From Gluconacetobacter azotocaptans (lineage in GTDB: Bacteria; Pseudomonadota; Alphaproteobacteria; Acetobacterales; Acetobacteraceae): a stretch of DNA of 64,000 bases. The stretch is from NCBI RefSeq assembly GCF_014174355.1, contig NZ_JABEQF010000006.1, positions 272,436 to 336,435 on the forward strand. Reading direction: 5' to 3'. Positions 34,621 to 43,481 of this stretch are shown here, one piece after another; within the stretch, counting starts at the first letter, position 1, and every line of letters starts with the position of its first letter. The notes beneath the pieces were generated by a model. That model worked only from the letters and a program-made list of their open reading frames with translations. It made no database searches and was not told where the DNA came from. Position numbers and translations under genes: made by a program.

Positions 34621-34713
34621 TCACCCGCCGGGCCGGAGTCCGGCAGACACGACGAACCCGCCGCGATTGCTGCGGCGTCGGCGTCGGTCAGCGCTGTTCC
34701 GGGTCTGGCACAT
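34621..34713 (-). CDS. Possible arginine-rich leader peptide
   Basis: A 30-codon frame starts at ATG 34713 and ends 50 bp before the terminator stem. It contains the run SADRRRRRSNRGG, five consecutive Arg codons. Its position between the upstream gene and the terminator is what a ribosome-stalling leader would need. The ribosome site is weak and random Arg-rich frames are common in G/C-rich DNA, so this is tentative. Confidence 0.2.
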   Translation of the reverse strand: MCQTRNSADRRRRRSNRGGFVVSAGLRPGG

Positions 34714-34780
34714 TGCCCGATCAGACTGCCCTTTTCTGGTTCGTTGCGTCAAGCGTTCCAGGTCGGCGCGGGCTCGGCCC

Positions 34781-35335
34781 TCAATGCCCATGGGGCGCCA
34801 GGCCCCGGCCGACGATGCTGGAATCCATGTAGGCCTCGCCGAAGCGCGATACGTCGGCGCCGGTATTGGGGTCCACGCCATCGCGCGCCATCCCGCCGAG
34901 GCAGGCCCGCATACCGATCTTTCGCCCCAGGACGGAAAACCGGATATCCTTGCAGTTCGGCCCGTCCGCGTCCGCCACCGGGGCGACGGGGGCTGCGGTG
35001 TACCGGGTGCGCCTGCCCTGAACCGTGATGTCCTCGGGCCGGGGGGCCGGCCGGTCGAGCGACGACAGAGGAATCAGGGTGGAAATGGTGCCCCGGTGCG
35101 GCGGCAGGCGTTTCACCTCGCGGGGGCTGGGGGGCCGGTCGGGCCCGGCCGACAGGTCGTAGGTGCCCACCTGCGCGAACGCCGGGGCAGGGGCCGCGTG
35201 TTGTCCGGCTATGTCGCGCGGGGCCGCACCGGTCCCGCGGGCTCCGGCCAGCCCCAGCATCACGGCGCATGCGGCCGGCAGGACGATTGGCCGGGACCGG
35301 TGCCGGCGGGCGAGTAAACACGCGAACAGGGGCAT
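34781..35335 (-). CDS. Exported protein of unknown function
   Basis: 184 residues. A basic start (LLARRHRSRPIVLPAACAVMLGLAGARG) gives a likely Sec signal with cleavage near TGAAPRD. The mature part is Pro-rich, with one Cys pair (GPNCKDIRF, MRACLGGM) that could form a disulfide. No family recognised. ATG 35335 has AGGA at 8 bases. It stands alone on the minus strand ahead of the terminator at 34542. Confidence 0.6.
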   Translation of the reverse strand: MPLFACLLARRHRSRPIVLPAACAVMLGLAGARGTGAAPRDIAGQHAAPAPAFAQVGTYDLSAGPDRPPSPREVKRLPPHRGTISTLIPLSSLDRPAPRPEDITVQGRRTRYTAAPVAPVADADGPNCKDIRFSVLGRKIGMRACLGGMARDGVDPNTGADVSRFGEAYMDSSIVGRGLAPHGH

Positions 35336-35425
35336 CTCCCGGGTCCTAGTGCCGACGGGCTTATTCTCCTCCCATACTCTCCACCGGCATGACCGGATGT
35401 CAAAGACCCCGGCTCTTGCCTCCGC

Positions 35426-35797
35426 TCACGATCGGGGTGCACCGCGCAGCAGGCCGATCACGCGCGGCTCGATATGCGGCCACATCAGCGCGAGCACCAT
35501 CATGAGTGTCGCGAACCCCATGAGCGCGAGCGTCAGACGGGCCGGAATACGTCGGGTGGCGTAGCTTTGGCGGGCGATCCACAGCCAGCCCGCCGTCACG
35601 GCCAGCACGGAGAGGGGCGTCAGCCACCTGTAGGCCTGGGCGAACCACGAGAGCATGCCCCCGACCGCGCCGAGCATCACGGCCGGCAGTGCGAACGGCA
35701 GCACGCAACACACGCCGCAGGCCAGCGCCGCGGTCGAAGCGGTAACGGCGACTGTGCCGGCGGCACGATTGCCGGAGGCATGCATCCCGGCCGTCAT
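35426..35797 (-). CDS. Small membrane protein with CxxCC motif (MerT/MerF-like)
   Basis: 123 residues, three to four hydrophobic helices. The first helix region contains ACGVCCVLPFALPAVMLGAVGG, where the cysteines next to a helix recall MerT/MerF mercury transporters, though I cannot claim homology. ATG 35797 overlaps the stop of the preceding gene by 4 bp. It is the second gene of a two-gene unit behind a MerR-type promoter, which suggests metal or thiophilic-ion handling. Confidence 0.7.
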   Translation of the reverse strand: MTAGMHASGNRAAGTVAVTASTAALACGVCCVLPFALPAVMLGAVGGMLSWFAQAYRWLTPLSVLAVTAGWLWIARQSYATRRIPARLTLALMGFATLMMVLALMWPHIEPRVIGLLRGAPRS

Positions 35798-36162
35798 GCC
35801 CCGCATCCCGCCCGGCAACCGCACGCCGCGACCGCGGCATCGGCGCTCCGTCGCGCGAACGGTTCGAACAGGGCCTCGGCCGCCGCGCGCGCGTCCTCGG
35901 GCGCTGTAATCGTCACGGTCACGGCGTCGGTCCGCTCGGTCACGTCGAACAGCAGGAACGCGCAGCAGCTCTGCTCGCCCGCCACCATCCGGCGCACGTC
36001 ATCGCCCGTGGACGGATCGTAGGTGAGAGTCAGCCGGAGGTCGTCCCGATGCGACGCCAGCAGCGCGCGGCGATTGAGATCGGCAATCCACGCCAGCCTT
36101 TCCTTGAGGCTTCCGGCATCCAGCGTGCAGGCGATGGGGGTGATATCGTCGGTATCGGGCAT
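35794..36162 (-). CDS. Small Cys-containing protein under MerR control
   Basis: 122 residues, soluble. It has a Cys-Cys pair in MVAGEQSCCAFLLFDV and a C-terminal cysteine tail AACGCRAGCGA, both suitable for binding soft metal ions. The remainder (DLNRRALLASHRDDLRLTLTYDP) looks like a compact alpha/beta domain I do not recognise. ATG 36162 has AGGAGA at 7 bases. First gene of the MerR-controlled unit and coupled to the membrane protein. Confidence 0.7.
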   Translation of the reverse strand: MPDTDDITPIACTLDAGSLKERLAWIADLNRRALLASHRDDLRLTLTYDPSTGDDVRRMVAGEQSCCAFLLFDVTERTDAVTVTITAPEDARAAAEALFEPFARRSADAAVAACGCRAGCGA

Positions 36163-36208
36163 GCGTGTCTCCTGCCTCGCCGATCGCGATTGCCGGCGGC
36201 GGAGCGCA

Positions 36209-36239
36209 TCCTTACAAGTTGAAGCCACTTGAGGTTCAA
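36209..36239 (-). promoter_or_regulatory. MerR-type promoter with 19-bp spacer
   Basis: On the minus strand a -35 TTGAAC (36239-36234) and a -10 TAAGGA (36214-36209) are separated by exactly 19 bp, the overlong spacing typical of MerR-activated promoters. The spacer carries a dyad CAAGT-(7)-ACTTG. It drives the genes at 35794-36162 and 35426-35797 and faces the MerR gene. Confidence 0.75.
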
Positions 36240-36260
36240 GCCCTTTTTCGCGAGGCCTGC

Positions 36261-36713
36261 ATGTCCGGATACAAGATCGGGGAGCTTGCCGAGCGCACCC
36301 GCACGACTGCGTCGACCATTCGCTACTATGAGCAGATCGGACTGCTGCGGCGTCCCGATCGCCAGGAAGGCAACCAGAGGCGCTACGGCGAGGACGATGT
36401 CGCACGGCTGACCTTTATCCGCCGCGGTCGGGCGTTCGGGTTCTCGATCGAGCAGGTCCGCACGCTTGCCTCCCTGGTCCAGGACCGGTCGCGGTCCTGC
36501 ATGGAAGCCCGCGACATTGCGCAGGCCCACCTTGCGGACGTGCGCGCCAAACTGCGTGAACTCAAGGCGCTGGAAAAAAGCATCGCCGTGTTCGTGGCCG
36601 CCTGCGATTCGGAGTGCGCGGGCGGCCCCGGCCCCGACTGCGTGATCCTTGACGACCTGTCCGTGAGCGGTCCCGCGGACAGGAGTGGCTGCTGCAAGGC
36701 CCCATCCGCGTGA
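36261..36713 (+). CDS. MerR-family metal-responsive regulator
   Basis: 150 residues: N-terminal HTH ([26 protein letters not shown]), a coiled-coil dimer helix, and a C-terminal Cys set (SCMEARD, then [15 protein letters not shown]). The Cys placement recalls MerR Cys82, Cys117 and Cys126, but the spacing of the last two differs. A second Cys pair (SGCC) ends the protein. ATG 36261 has GAGG close by. It is divergent from its probable target genes across the 19-bp-spacer promoter. The effector metal is not established. Confidence 0.88.
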   Translation: MSGYKIGELAERTRTTASTIRYYEQIGLLRRPDRQEGNQRRYGEDDVARLTFIRRGRAFGFSIEQVRTLASLVQDRSRSCMEARDIAQAHLADVRAKLRELKALEKSIAVFVAACDSECAGGPGPDCVILDDLSVSGPADRSGCCKAPSA

Positions 36714-36816
36714 TGCCGCGCCCTGGCTTGCGCCTGGGGGGGAATTGGGGTGTGATCGGCGTCCTTTCTTCGGGGGCGCGCGGACCGGCGCGCCTCAACC
36801 GGCCAGGGATCACTGC

Positions 36817-38157
36817 ATGAAATATTCTCGTCTCTGGCTGGTGGGCGGGGCGGCGGCCATCGTGGCGTTGACCGCCGGGTGCTATGGGCTGGTGCTGCAG
36901 CCGGAGAAGGCGACGCTGCCGGTCGCGGCCGGGACGGGGGCGCATCCCGTGCTGCCGCCGCCCAACAAGACGTTCATGCCGACGGTCAATATCGCGACCC
37001 CCATCGGCTGGAAGGGGGCCGAGGCCCCGCATGCCGCCGCCGGCCTGGCGGTCAGGGCGTATGCCACCGGCCTGGACCATCCGCGCTGGCTTTATAAACT
37101 GCCCAATGGCGACATCCTGGTCGCGGAATCGAATTCGCCGGGCACCGATATCCAGACCTTCAAGAACTGGGTGGCCGGACTGGTCATGGGGGCCGTGGGC
37201 GCGGGCGAGAAGAGCCCGAACCGCATCACCCTGCTGCGCGACACCGACGGCGACGGCGTCGCCGACCAGCGCACGGTCTTTCTCGATCATCTGTATTCGC
37301 CGTTCGGCATGGCGCTGATCGGCGATGCGCTGTATGTCGCGAACGCCAACGCGCTGATGCGCTTCCCCTACCATGAGGGGCAGACCCGCATCGACGATCC
37401 GGGAACCAGGCTGATCGACCTGCCGGCGGGCTACAACCATCACTGGACCAAGAACATCCTGGCCAGCCCCGACGGCGCCGCGCTGTACGTCACCATCGGG
37501 TCGAACAGCAACGTGGCTGACCTGGGCATGGCGGTCGAGGAAGGGCGCGCGCGGATCGACCGCTACGACATCGCCAGCGGGACGCTGCGCCCCTTCGCCA
37601 CCGGCCTGCGCAACCCCAACGGCCTGGCATGGGAACCGCAGACCGGCGCGCTGTGGGCGGTGGTGAACGAACGCGACGAAATCGGCAGCGACCTGGTGCC
37701 CGACTACATCACGGCTGTGCGCGAGGGGGCGTTCTATGGCTGGCCCTACAGCTATTACGGGCAGCATGTCGATGTCCGCGTGCAACCGCCCCGCCCCGAC
37801 CTGGTCGCGCAGGCGATCGCGCCCGATTACGCGCTGGGGCCGCACACGGCGTCGCTGGGCATTGCCTTTTCCCAGGCCAGCAGCCTGCCCGACGCCTGGC
37901 GGCACGGCCTGTTCGTCGCGCAGCACGGATCATGGAACCGCCGGCCCAAGAGCGGTTACCGCGTGATCTACGTGCCCTTCGCCGACGGCCGTCCCTCGGG
38001 TGTGCCGCAGGACGTGCTGACGGGCTTCCTGGCCGACGACCAGAACCATGTCCACGGCCGCCCCGTGGGGCTGGCCCTGGACGGCAAAGGCGCGCTGCTG
38101 GTCGCCGACGATGTGGGCGACGTCGTCTGGCGGGTGACCGGGGCGGCCGCGCCGTAG
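36817..38157 (+). CDS. PQQ-type sugar (L-sorbosone) dehydrogenase homologue
   Basis: 446 residues with an N-terminal membrane anchor or signal ([20 protein letters not shown]), followed by a six-bladed propeller: [46 protein letters not shown], and at the end [15 protein letters not shown] and [14 protein letters not shown]. This matches the membrane-bound sorbosone dehydrogenase/GdhB class that oxidises sugars in the periplasm. ATG 36817 has AGGGA at 8 bases. Typical for acetic acid bacteria. Confidence 0.88.
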   Translation: MKYSRLWLVGGAAAIVALTAGCYGLVLQPEKATLPVAAGTGAHPVLPPPNKTFMPTVNIATPIGWKGAEAPHAAAGLAVRAYATGLDHPRWLYKLPNGDILVAESNSPGTDIQTFKNWVAGLVMGAVGAGEKSPNRITLLRDTDGDGVADQRTVFLDHLYSPFGMALIGDALYVANANALMRFPYHEGQTRIDDPGTRLIDLPAGYNHHWTKNILASPDGAALYVTIGSNSNVADLGMAVEEGRARIDRYDIASGTLRPFATGLRNPNGLAWEPQTGALWAVVNERDEIGSDLVPDYITAVREGAFYGWPYSYYGQHVDVRVQPPRPDLVAQAIAPDYALGPHTASLGIAFSQASSLPDAWRHGLFVAQHGSWNRRPKSGYRVIYVPFADGRPSGVPQDVLTGFLADDQNHVHGRPVGLALDGKGALLVADDVGDVVWRVTGAAAP

Positions 38158-38186
38158 GCGGCCCCGGCGCCGCGCGCCGCGATAGC

Positions 38187-38208
38187 GGGAACGGATTTCT
38201 CCGTTCCC
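38187..38208. terminator. Bidirectional hairpin between convergent genes
   Basis: GGGAACGGA-TTTC-TCCGTTCCC is a perfect 9-bp stem with a 4-base loop in the 63-bp gap between the two converging stop codons of the sorbosone dehydrogenase homologue and the TonB receptor. No T-run, so strength is uncertain. Confidence 0.55.
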
Positions 38209-38220
38209 ACCCCGGCGGTC

Positions 38221-40686
38221 TCAGAAGCGTGCGCGCAGCGTTCCGAAGAACTGGCGCGGCGCGCCCGCGAACATGGATTGACGGTCGCCTGCAATCGGGT
38301 TGGCGCCGATCGAGCTGATATATTCCTGATTGAACAGATTGTAGATGCCAAGCGAGAAATTCAGGTCCGCGACGTGCGGGACGTGCTTGAAATCGTACGA
38401 TGCCGTCAGGTTCGCGTTCCAGTACGGATCGACCGACGTGTCGTTCATGTAGGACAGGTACCGCCGTCCCATGTAATATACGTTGAAGTTCAGCGTCGCG
38501 TTTCCATAGGTATAGGCCACGTTCGACTTGTACATGACAGATGGGTAATTGACCTCCATCTTGCCCTTCAGGTCGTAATAGGTGCCGGCGTTGTAGATTC
38601 CCTGGCCGTAGGTCGAATGGTTGTAGCTGATGCTGTTGAAGATCTCGAGGTGCGGCAGCGGCCGGACGGTGACCCCGGCATCGACGCCCCACATCGCCAT
38701 CGACCCGACGTTGAGGAAGGTCTGGTTGGCATTGACCAGCGTGCCGCTGGTGATCGGCGCCAGGCGGTTCGAATAGTCCGAATGGTACAGGTTCAGCACG
38801 CCATCGACATATTTCGAGTTGTAGCGGTAGCCGATCAGGTAGTTCCAGGTGCTTTCGGGCTTCAGCGTCTTGCGCAGGTCCGAGAATATGGCCTGGTTGT
38901 CGACGCCCCAGGCGACGGGCGAATTCCATCCGCCATAGGAATAGGCGCGCATGTCGCGCGACACGTCGAAGAACAGTTCGTGATGCCGCAGGAACGTCCA
39001 GTTCAGGCTGACATGCGGCAGGAAGGCGCCGGCCGTCGTCAGGCTGCCGCTGGGCAGCGCGCTCTGGCCGGTATAGGTCTCGTTATTCTCGAATGCGCCG
39101 CCCGCCGTCGTGACCAGCAGCGACTTGAAGCCGGCATGCAGGCGCAGGTTGGGCAGGATGTGCCAGGCATCCTGCAGGTAATACTGGAAGGCGTTGGTGT
39201 TTATCTGCACGCCATAGCGCGTGGCGAACGAATTTTCGTAGGGGCCGGTGCCCTTGCGCGGCGTACCCTCGCCCAGCAGGGGCTGGCTGTACAGCCGTTG
39301 CGAATAGGTGAAGTCGTTGTTTTCGTACCAGACGCCGGATTCCAAGTCGTGATGGCCTAGCGTGTATTGCAGCGCCAGCGTGCCGCCGACGCGGCGGAAC
39401 CACTGGTGATCGGCCTGCTGGATCATCGGCGCGCCGTTGGGTGACGACACGTACGGATTGGTGAATTCGTAATCTCCGCCCGAGACCTGCGCATACAGGA
39501 CGCTTTTGACCCGCAGCCGCGACGTCAGCTCGTAATTGCCGTTCAGCCCCGTCAGGTAGTTCCTCTGGTCCTGCGCGGCGTCGTAGTACGCGATGTCCGT
39601 GGGGCTGGACACCTGGTCCCAGCCGGCGGGGAAAATCCCCTGCGCGGCCAGGTAGGCCCCCTTGTAGTCGGGGTAGAAATAGTCCGTCCTGGACCCCAGC
39701 TTCTGTTTGATCTCCAGGCTGATATTTCCATAATTATACTGATTGAATTCTGAATAATCGAAAAAACCGGTCAGCCGCCCGCGTTCGCCCAGGGGCTGGA
39801 CGAACTTGAAATTGGCCTGCTGTTCGTACTGGTTGCCATGGCCCTTCCATTTCTGCGCATCGGTACGCGCGTAGGACGCCATGAATTTCGTGCCGGTCCG
39901 GTTCAGCACACCGCTGTGGAACCGCCCGAACGTGCGATAGGTGCTGTTGCTGCCGAAGGTCTGCGAGATATCGGCGCCCAGCGTGTCCCGTGGGTCCAGG
40001 GTGTAATATTGCAGGGCGCCGCCCAGGTTCGCGGTCGATGCGACATCCAGCGCGCCGCCGCCCTGCGACATGTCGATGCGCGCGATATTGTCGGGGGTGA
40101 CGGCCTCGTTGATATCCAGGCCGTTGGTGTTGATGAACCCCTGGTCGCCCAGGGGAATACCGTCCAGCGTGACGCCCAGCTGGCTCTGATTATAGCCGCG
40201 GATATACAAGGAATTGGCATAGGTATCGAGGCCCAGCGCATCCGCCGTGGCGAAGCTGACACCCGGCGTCGTCGCCCCCAGCACCTGAAGCGGGCTGGTC
40301 CCGGCCACGAAGCGGTTGAGGGTCTTGCGTGTGATGGTCTGTTCCATGCCATGGGACGTCTCGTGCGATCCCACGACCGAAAACGCCTCGGCCGTGCGGG
40401 ACTCGACGGCCGGCGCGCGATGGGCGGCGGGTTTGGCCGTGCGCCGCGCAGGCCCGTGGGTGCCATGGGCCGCTGACGGCTGGGCCTTGGGCGTGCCGCC
40501 GGCCTGAGCGGCCTGGGCCGCCTGCGCGCGGGCATCGTGGCTTGCCAGCGGCGCCAGCACGGTTGCCCCCAACGCGCCCAGGGCCGTTGCCAGCGTCAGC
40601 CGGCGACGGCGACCGACGGGACGCATATCCCCCCATGTCCGGACGGCCGGGGCGGTATTCGAACGACATTCATCACATTTTTGCAT
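38221..40686 (-). CDS. TonB-dependent outer membrane receptor
   Basis: 821-residue precursor: an unusual leader of some 20 residues containing MQKCDEC precedes RPVGRRRRLTLATALGAL and an export signal ending HDARAQ. A plug (TPGVSFATADALG, YIRGYNQSQLGVTLDGIPLG) and a barrel ending GTLRARF with terminal Phe follow. GAGGG lies 7 bases before ATG 40686, so I keep the long start, though ATG 40626 would also give a signal peptide. A divergent Lrp-type regulator is 143 bp away, the probable controller. Substrate unknown. Confidence 0.9.
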   Translation of the reverse strand: MQKCDECRSNTAPAVRTWGDMRPVGRRRRLTLATALGALGATVLAPLASHDARAQAAQAAQAGGTPKAQPSAAHGTHGPARRTAKPAAHRAPAVESRTAEAFSVVGSHETSHGMEQTITRKTLNRFVAGTSPLQVLGATTPGVSFATADALGLDTYANSLYIRGYNQSQLGVTLDGIPLGDQGFINTNGLDINEAVTPDNIARIDMSQGGGALDVASTANLGGALQYYTLDPRDTLGADISQTFGSNSTYRTFGRFHSGVLNRTGTKFMASYARTDAQKWKGHGNQYEQQANFKFVQPLGERGRLTGFFDYSEFNQYNYGNISLEIKQKLGSRTDYFYPDYKGAYLAAQGIFPAGWDQVSSPTDIAYYDAAQDQRNYLTGLNGNYELTSRLRVKSVLYAQVSGGDYEFTNPYVSSPNGAPMIQQADHQWFRRVGGTLALQYTLGHHDLESGVWYENNDFTYSQRLYSQPLLGEGTPRKGTGPYENSFATRYGVQINTNAFQYYLQDAWHILPNLRLHAGFKSLLVTTAGGAFENNETYTGQSALPSGSLTTAGAFLPHVSLNWTFLRHHELFFDVSRDMRAYSYGGWNSPVAWGVDNQAIFSDLRKTLKPESTWNYLIGYRYNSKYVDGVLNLYHSDYSNRLAPITSGTLVNANQTFLNVGSMAMWGVDAGVTVRPLPHLEIFNSISYNHSTYGQGIYNAGTYYDLKGKMEVNYPSVMYKSNVAYTYGNATLNFNVYYMGRRYLSYMNDTSVDPYWNANLTASYDFKHVPHVADLNFSLGIYNLFNQEYISSIGANPIAGDRQSMFAGAPRQFFGTLRARF

Positions 40687-40754
40687 ATCTGACCCTCAAA
40701 ATCTGAGGGCGAAACATACCGAATGCGTTATGACCGGTGCGTTCGTTCTTCACC

Positions 40755-40812
40755 AAAAATGAAGGGGAACGGCATCAGCACGGAGACAGAAATGAACGAT
40801 CCTTTCATTTTT
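40755..40812. promoter_or_regulatory. Inverted repeat between receptor and Lrp gene
   Basis: AAAAATGAAGGGGA at 40755-40768 and TCCTTTCATTTTT at 40800-40812 are near-perfect inverted copies with centres about 45 bp apart, in the divergent promoter of the TonB receptor and the Lrp-type regulator. The spacing suits a wrapping regulator such as Lrp binding both arms. Confidence 0.55.
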
Positions 40813-40829
40813 CCCTGTATCACCGAAAA

Positions 40830-41297
40830 GTGACACAGTTTGACATAGATGCGGTCGACCGGCGAATCCTGCGGGTTCTCAGCGTCGACGGGCGCATATC
40901 GATCACCGACCTGGCGCGTCAGGCGGCCACCAGCACCGCCACCTGTTTCCGGCGCGTGCAGCGCCTGACCGAGGACGGCGTCATTACCGGATTCCGGGCC
41001 GATATCGCCCCGGCATCGGTCGGGCGCAGCGCGGTCATCGTCATGGGTGTCTGTCTGGACCGGCTGAACAAGCAGGCCTTCGCGGAATTCGAGGCCGCGA
41101 TCCGCGACCATCCGCTGGTCGTGTCGTGCTATCTCGTCTCCGGCGAGTTCGATTACCTGGTCATGATCAGGGCGGCGTCGATCGACGAATTCAATGCGAT
41201 CTATGGCGACTGGCTGGTGTCGCTGCCGGGAATTCGCCTGACCAGGACGTTCTTCTCGATGAAGGAGGTCGTCCAGCGGACGTATCTGCATTTCTGA
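40830..41297 (+). CDS. Lrp/AsnC-family regulator
   Basis: 155 residues: N-terminal HTH (DRRILRVLSVDGRISITDLA, then STATCFRRVQRLTEDGVI) and a C-terminal RAM ligand domain (CYLVSGEFDYLVMI). GTG 40830 gives the canonical start VTQFDIDAVDRRIL; the frame is open to 40737. Divergent from the TonB receptor at 38221-40686 with an inverted repeat between, so it probably regulates that receptor and itself. Confidence 0.9.
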   Translation: MTQFDIDAVDRRILRVLSVDGRISITDLARQAATSTATCFRRVQRLTEDGVITGFRADIAPASVGRSAVIVMGVCLDRLNKQAFAEFEAAIRDHPLVVSCYLVSGEFDYLVMIRAASIDEFNAIYGDWLVSLPGIRLTRTFFSMKEVVQRTYLHF

Positions 41298-41374
41298 CAG
41301 GTTCGGCGTCCTGCCTTGCGGGCGCCGGCATAAGCGGCCCCGGGACGAGACCAGCGGGGGCATGGGAAACTTCG

Positions 41375-41408
41375 CCGTTACAAAGCCGTTACATGCCGCG
41401 CGTAACGG
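41375..41408. promoter_or_regulatory. CCGTTAC repeat cluster ahead of acyltransferase
   Basis: CCGTTAC occurs directly at 41375-41381 and 41386-41392, and its reverse complement GTAACGG at 41402-41408. The second and third copies form an inverted repeat with 9 bases between. It ends 43 bp before the acyltransferase start and looks like an operator array; no regulator is adjacent. Confidence 0.5.
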
Positions 41409-41450
41409 TGCGTGGTCGTTTCGTTCCATGGCCGAGGCAAGGATGCGACC

Positions 41451-42512
41451 ATGGCGAAGCGCGTGTTTCATACCCTGGACGGATTGCGCGGCCTGGCCGC
41501 GGCGGGGGTCGTTCTGGGCCATATCAACATGATATTTCCCACGGCCTGGTACGTGACGGGCGGCTATCTGGCGGTCGACCTGTTCTTCGCCCTCAGCGGC
41601 TTCGTCCTGGCCGAGGCCTATTCGGCCCGGCTGGATGCCGGGTTGCCGTTTGCCGCGTTCATGCGCAAACGCATCGTGCGCCTGTGGCCGCTCTACGCGC
41701 TGGGGCTGTCGATCGGCACGGTGGCGACGGCGTTGCAGGTCGCCCTGCATCTGAAGCCGCTGTCCGTGCTGGCGTCGCTGCCCGCGGCGGTGTTCTACAT
41801 TCCGTGGGTCGGCCCGCACGGCGAACTCTATGCCCTCAACTTCCCGGCCTGGTCGCTCTTCTATGAACTGGTGGCCAATATGGTCATGGCCGCCGCGTGG
41901 CCATGGCTGACGACCCGCAGGCTGATGGCGGTGGTGGGCCTCTTCGTGCCGGGCCTCATCGTTTCGGCCTTTAGCTGGGGGACGCTGAATGTCGGCATGT
42001 TCTGGTCCGGGGCGCCGGTCGCGGTGTGCCGGGTCGGTTTCTCGTTCTTTCTGGGGATCCTGTTGTGGCGCGTCCGGCGCGAAAGCCCGGTGCTCAACGC
42101 CTGGGTTCCGATGGGCCTGCTGGCGTTCGTCATGGTGTTCGACACCCCCGCGATCCCGCGCCCGGTGATCGACCTGGTGGCGGTGTTCGCGATCTTCCCG
42201 GTCATCGTCTGGCTGGGGGCATCGTCGCAGCCGAAGGGCCGCAGCCTGGTCGTCTTCCAGGCCGCGGGGGGTGCATCCTATGCGCTGTATGCCACCCACG
42301 CCCCGTTGGTCTGGTGCATCGGCGGGGTGCTGGGCAAGGGGTTGCACATTCCCCTCGCCACCGTTCCGGCCTGGATCGCGCCGGTGATGCTGGTCGGGCT
42401 GTACGCGCTCGCCTGGTTACTGGACGGTCTGGACATGGCCGCCCGCGCCCGCTTCGATCGCGCCATCGACTGGATGAGCCGGCGCGCGGTCAGGACGGCG
42501 CCGCTGGCCTGA
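41451..42512 (+). CDS. Acyltransferase 3 family membrane protein
   Basis: 353 residues with about ten hydrophobic segments. The N-terminus RVFHTLDGLRGLAAAGVVLGH carries the family His and LRGLAA motif, followed by GGYLAVDLFFALSGFVLAE. Such integral membrane enzymes move acyl groups from cytoplasmic donors to surface glycans, peptidoglycan or small molecules. ATG 41451 has AAGGA at 8 bases. No glycan gene cluster is adjacent, so the acceptor is unknown. Confidence 0.88.
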   Translation: MAKRVFHTLDGLRGLAAAGVVLGHINMIFPTAWYVTGGYLAVDLFFALSGFVLAEAYSARLDAGLPFAAFMRKRIVRLWPLYALGLSIGTVATALQVALHLKPLSVLASLPAAVFYIPWVGPHGELYALNFPAWSLFYELVANMVMAAAWPWLTTRRLMAVVGLFVPGLIVSAFSWGTLNVGMFWSGAPVAVCRVGFSFFLGILLWRVRRESPVLNAWVPMGLLAFVMVFDTPAIPRPVIDLVAVFAIFPVIVWLGASSQPKGRSLVVFQAAGGASYALYATHAPLVWCIGGVLGKGLHIPLATVPAWIAPVMLVGLYALAWLLDGLDMAARARFDRAIDWMSRRAVRTAPLA

Positions 42513-42528
42513 CCGCGCGCCGGGCCCC

Positions 42529-43401
42529 TCACGAGCGGAACGCCCAGCGGACGGTTTCGGCGAGCCCGAAGGTGGTGGCGTGCACAAGCGGCGTGGCGGG
42601 GCCGGGTGCCGCAAACCCATGCATTCGTCGCGCCCAGGGCGGAAGCAGGTCGATGCCGGCCTGCATCACCAGGCGATGGGCGTGCCTGCCGCCGGGGAAC
42701 GCCGCCGGGCGCGTCAGCAGGATGTCGCATATCTCGCGGGTGCGTTCGCTGACGGCCAGCGCACCGCGCATCGTTTCCATCTGGCGGTATGCCGCATATT
42801 CGGTGTGTGGCACCGGCGCGGCCCCCAGCGCCTCCCCGATCCGCGCCATTTCGTCGAAATACTGGTTGCGCCGGTGTTCCGGCATCAGCGGTTCGGCGAA
42901 GCGTCTCCAGCCGGCAAGGAAGCTGGTCGTCTCGGTCAGATGAACCCAGGCCAGCAGCGACGGATCGTTCGCATGGTAGGGCGTGCCGTCGGGCAGCAGG
43001 CCGTTGACCCCGTCGTGGATCCGGCGGACCCGTGCGATGGCGGCCATGGCGTCGTCGCGGTGACCGTAGGTGGTCTGCGCGATGAAGCGCGCCGTGCGCC
43101 GTAGCCGCCCGTGCATGTCGTCGCGGAAGCGGGAATGGTCCCAGACGCCGGCCAGGACCGAAGGATGCAGCATCTGCAGCAGCAGGGCCGCGATCCCGCC
43201 GGCCAGCATGGCGACGACGTCGCCGTGCACCTGGCGGACCACGCTGTCCGGCGCGAACAGCCCGTCGGCCTGGCGGACGACCGGCGCCTCGCCCCGCGCC
43301 CGATCGTTGAAGACGTCTGTCACGCGCGCGGCGAGCCGGCGCTTCAGCCAGGCGCTGCCCGGCGGTGCCGGCAGGCGGGGAAAGAGATGGGGCAGAGCCA
43401 T
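42529..43401 (-). CDS. MpaB-type oxygenase family protein (DUF2236)
   Basis: 290 residues with the family segments HPSVLAGVWDHSRF, TARFIAQTTYGHRDDAMAAIARVRRIH and WVHLTETTSFLAGW; the conserved His residues are thought to hold heme in this family. Catalytic role in bacteria is poorly known. It converges on the acyltransferase with a 16-bp gap and lies 80 bp after putA on the same strand. No signal peptide. Confidence 0.82.
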   Translation of the reverse strand: MALPHLFPRLPAPPGSAWLKRRLAARVTDVFNDRARGEAPVVRQADGLFAPDSVVRQVHGDVVAMLAGGIAALLLQMLHPSVLAGVWDHSRFRDDMHGRLRRTARFIAQTTYGHRDDAMAAIARVRRIHDGVNGLLPDGTPYHANDPSLLAWVHLTETTSFLAGWRRFAEPLMPEHRRNQYFDEMARIGEALGAAPVPHTEYAAYRQMETMRGALAVSERTREICDILLTRPAAFPGGRHAHRLVMQAGIDLLPPWARRMHGFAAPGPATPLVHATTFGLAETVRWAFRS

Positions 43402-43481
43402 GGCGCCTCCCGTCAGCGGTCACGGATGGACCGGGACGAGCATAACACGGCCGAGGCGCGCGGGATCCCTCCGTTCGGCGA

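Noticed and set aside
34573..34780. A known riboswitch ahead of the SnoaL-GNAT gene.
   Set aside because: I compared the leader by eye with TPP, glycine, SAM and cobalamin patterns and saw no match; only the terminator is certain.
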